This document shows positions 62,313-64,000 of a stretch of DNA of 64,000 bases, in pieces. A program made the translations under genes and the position numbers. The stretch covers positions 1 to 64,000 of the forward strand of contig NZ_FOTR01000013.1 of the NCBI RefSeq assembly GCF_900114645.1. The letters are read 5' to 3'. Positions within the stretch are counted from its first letter, which is position 1. Each line of letters begins with the position of its first letter. This DNA comes from Gracilibacillus orientalis. Its GTDB lineage: Bacteria > Bacillota > Bacilli > Bacillales > Amphibacillaceae. Below the pieces are notes generated by a model. It saw only the letters and a list, made by a program, of their open reading frames with translations. It made no database searches and was not told the DNA's origin.

Positions 62313-63422
62313 TTAATCACCAACTATTAATTTCGCAATTTGCTCTATGGATATTTCTTCAATATCATCAGGTACATCCTGACCATTAGTCATATAAGCA
62401 ATACCGATTTTATATTTTAAGCATAAGTTTAATACAGGACCATAAGTAGTTGTTTCATCTTTTTTAGTTAAAATAAGTTGTTTAATTGGTATATTATCAA
62501 ATTGTTGATAAATCTCTTCTAGGTCTTTTGCCCTTGTAGTTAATGAAAGAACTAAATACGTATTGACTTCATGGTTTAAGTCGACAATTTTACCTAATTC
62601 TTTAATATATTTTTCATCTCTGAAATTTCTGCCAGCTGTATCGACAAAAACATGATTATAATTTTTGAATTTTTCCTTTGCCTTTTTATAATCCTCTAAG
62701 TTGTATGCAATCTCTATTGGAACGTCTAAGATCTTGGAGTAAGTCTTCAACTGTTCAATTGCAGCAATTCGATAGGTATCTGTTGTTATGAAAGCAACTT
62801 TTTTTTGTTTATTTAATACACAATGAGCTGCTAATTTTGCTATCGTCGTCGTTTTTCCGACTCCTGTAGGTCCAACTAAATGAATAAACTGTTTGTCGAA
62901 TATTTCTCCACCGAAAGTTCCTTTGTTTGCTATCCGGTGTTTTACTTCAAACGATAATTGATCCCATACTTTGCTTTCTTCGACCTCATCATTATTAAAC
63001 CTTGTTTGTATAGATTCTATTAATTCGTAAGCAATTTCCTGATCTACTTCTTGTTTGATAAGATGATCGTATACCAACTGATATGGTAGCTTGAAAGTCA
63101 AATCTTTCGTAGCATTCTTTTGCATCCATTGCTTCATGTCACGTAATTCTTTTAAAACTTCTTCTTGATTGGGACTTACGGCTGTTGATTCAACCTCAGG
63201 TTTAGATTCAACTACATGTTTTTGCGTCTTAGTCTTTTTCCGCGGTAATTTTGTCTGGTCGATTGCCGCTAAAACTTCTATTTTTCTCTTTTTAAAAAGT
63301 CCTAAAAATCCACCTTCATGTATAACTTTTGAATTTAATATGACTGCATCTGATCCTAGTTCTTTTCTGACGAATTTCATCACTTCTGGCATTGTCGAAC
63401 CCTTAAATTTTTTCACTTTCAT
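62313..63422 (-). CDS. flhF: flagellar SRP-like GTPase FlhF
   Basis: 369 residues. N-terminal basic B domain, then NG domains of the SRP GTPase family: GPTGVGKTTTIAKLAA (P-loop), DTAGR, and TKKDET. Sets flagellar location; FlhG stimulates its GTPase. The ATG overlaps the flhA stop by 4 nt (ATGA). Confidence 0.97.
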   Translation of the reverse strand: MKVKKFKGSTMPEVMKFVRKELGSDAVILNSKVIHEGGFLGLFKKRKIEVLAAIDQTKLPRKKTKTQKHVVESKPEVESTAVSPNQEEVLKELRDMKQWMQKNATKDLTFKLPYQLVYDHLIKQEVDQEIAYELIESIQTRFNNDEVEESKVWDQLSFEVKHRIANKGTFGGEIFDKQFIHLVGPTGVGKTTTIAKLAAHCVLNKQKKVAFITTDTYRIAAIEQLKTYSKILDVPIEIAYNLEDYKKAKEKFKNYNHVFVDTAGRNFRDEKYIKELGKIVDLNHEVNTYLVLSLTTRAKDLEEIYQQFDNIPIKQLILTKKDETTTYGPVLNLCLKYKIGIAYMTNGQDVPDDIEEISIEQIAKLIVGD

Positions 63423-64000
63423 GCTACGTTCACCACCCCGATGCTTTGAATTTCTGCAGTTGGTTCAATCTCATTATATGAAAGTACGACCACGTGTGGA
63501 TAGAAGCGATCTAATAATTGTTTAAAATACATTCGAATGGTTGGCGAACATAAGATGACTGGTGTCTCTTCCTGTAAACTCATGTTCTCAACATTTTCTG
63601 AAACAGAGTGAATCACTTGTTGTTGTGTATCAGGATCCATCGCTAGATAACTGCCATATTCAGTTTGTTGTATATGTTCGGCAATTAATTTTTCAACCTC
63701 ACCTGAAACAGTGATCACTTTTAATTGTTGCTTACCTTGTACAATATCACTCGTGATTTGAATGGATAATGATTGTCTTACATATTCAGTCAGCAGATCT
63801 GTATCTGTTGTCATTTTTGCAAAATCTGCTAATGTTTCGAAGATAACTGGTAAATTTTTCACAGATACATTTTCACGTAACAGTTTAGCCAATACCTTTT
63901 GAACATCTCCAACTCCTAGTGGCTCTGGTGTTACTTCTTCTACTAAAATTGGATTTGATTCCTTTAAATGATCTATTAATTGTTGTGTTTCTTGTCGACC
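63419..64000 (-). CDS. flhA: flagellar export component FlhA, C-terminal part (partial)
   Basis: The last 193 codons of a gene entering from the right edge; the frame is open to base 64000. It has GVGDVQKVLAKLLRENVSVK, VILCSPTIRMYFKQLLDRFYP and YNEI, the cytoplasmic FlhAC region that receives export substrates. The membrane part is outside the window. Confidence 0.95.
   Translation of the reverse strand, partial: GRQETQQLIDHLKESNPILVEEVTPEPLGVGDVQKVLAKLLRENVSVKNLPVIFETLADFAKMTTDTDLLTEYVRQSLSIQITSDIVQGKQQLKVITVSGEVEKLIAEHIQQTEYGSYLAMDPDTQQQVIHSVSENVENMSLQEETPVILCSPTIRMYFKQLLDRFYPHVVVLSYNEIEPTAEIQSIGVVNVA

Overview
The window is a stretch of a low-GC Gram-positive chromosome, almost certainly a spore-forming, flagellated member of the Bacillaceae. 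The evidence is gene order plus family content: the flagellar/chemotaxis genes, then rpsB-tsf-pyrH-frr-uppS-cdsA-dxr-rseP-proS-polC, then rimP-nusA-ylxRQ-infB-ylxP-rbfA-truB-ribF-rpsO-pnp, then the dipicolinate/lysine genes, ftsK, the ymf genes, recA and rny. This follows the Bacillus subtilis 140-155 degree region. The low GC, repeat style and small differences from B. subtilis suggest a halotolerant genus such as Gracilibacillus, Oceanobacillus or Virgibacillus, but I cannot fix the genus from sequence alone. Nearly everything is on the minus strand, so transcription reads from position 64000 down to 1.

Reading in the direction of transcription: 64000-53700 holds the end of the fla/che operon (flhA C-terminus, flhF, flhG, cheB, cheA, cheW, cheC, cheD, sigD, a DUF342/FapA-like gene, a small unknown gene and a swrB-like gene). 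53550-44200 carries translation (rpsB, tsf, frr, proS), UMP kinase, isoprenoid and phospholipid synthesis (uppS, cdsA, dxr) and the site-2 protease rseP. 43464-39178 is polC. 38700-31240 is the nusA-infB cluster and its neighbours. 30970-26400 has pnp, mlpA and ymxH. 26153-21157 is a sporulation/lysine block (dpaA-dpaB-asd-dapG-dapA) with a good sigma-K promoter. 20980-12690 has tepA, ylzJ, ftsK/spoIIIE, a GntR regulator and the ymfF-ymfH-ymfI-ymfJ genes, three of which are linked to elongation factor P modification. 12425-6103 has rodZ, pgsA, cinA, recA (with a LexA box) and rny.

Downstream of rny the conserved order breaks. 4963-5909 is a decayed prophage scar (tail protein fused by deletion to a frameshifted amidase, and an ImmA/IrrE-like fragment). 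Beyond it is the most interesting accessory locus: a plus-strand Sfp-type phosphopantetheinyl transferase diverging from a one-module NRPS-like enzyme (adenylation - carrier - thioester reductase). A clear class I cyclic-di-GMP riboswitch with its own promoter and an intrinsic terminator precedes the NRPS-like gene. The sequence thus suggests a c-di-GMP-gated small-molecule pathway, probably making an amino aldehyde or a product derived from it, with a dedicated carrier-activating enzyme.

Three large composite palindromic intergenic elements (11202-11463, 27950-28789, 43569-44108) share terminal inverted repeats and internal hairpin modules. Their open frames are not genes.
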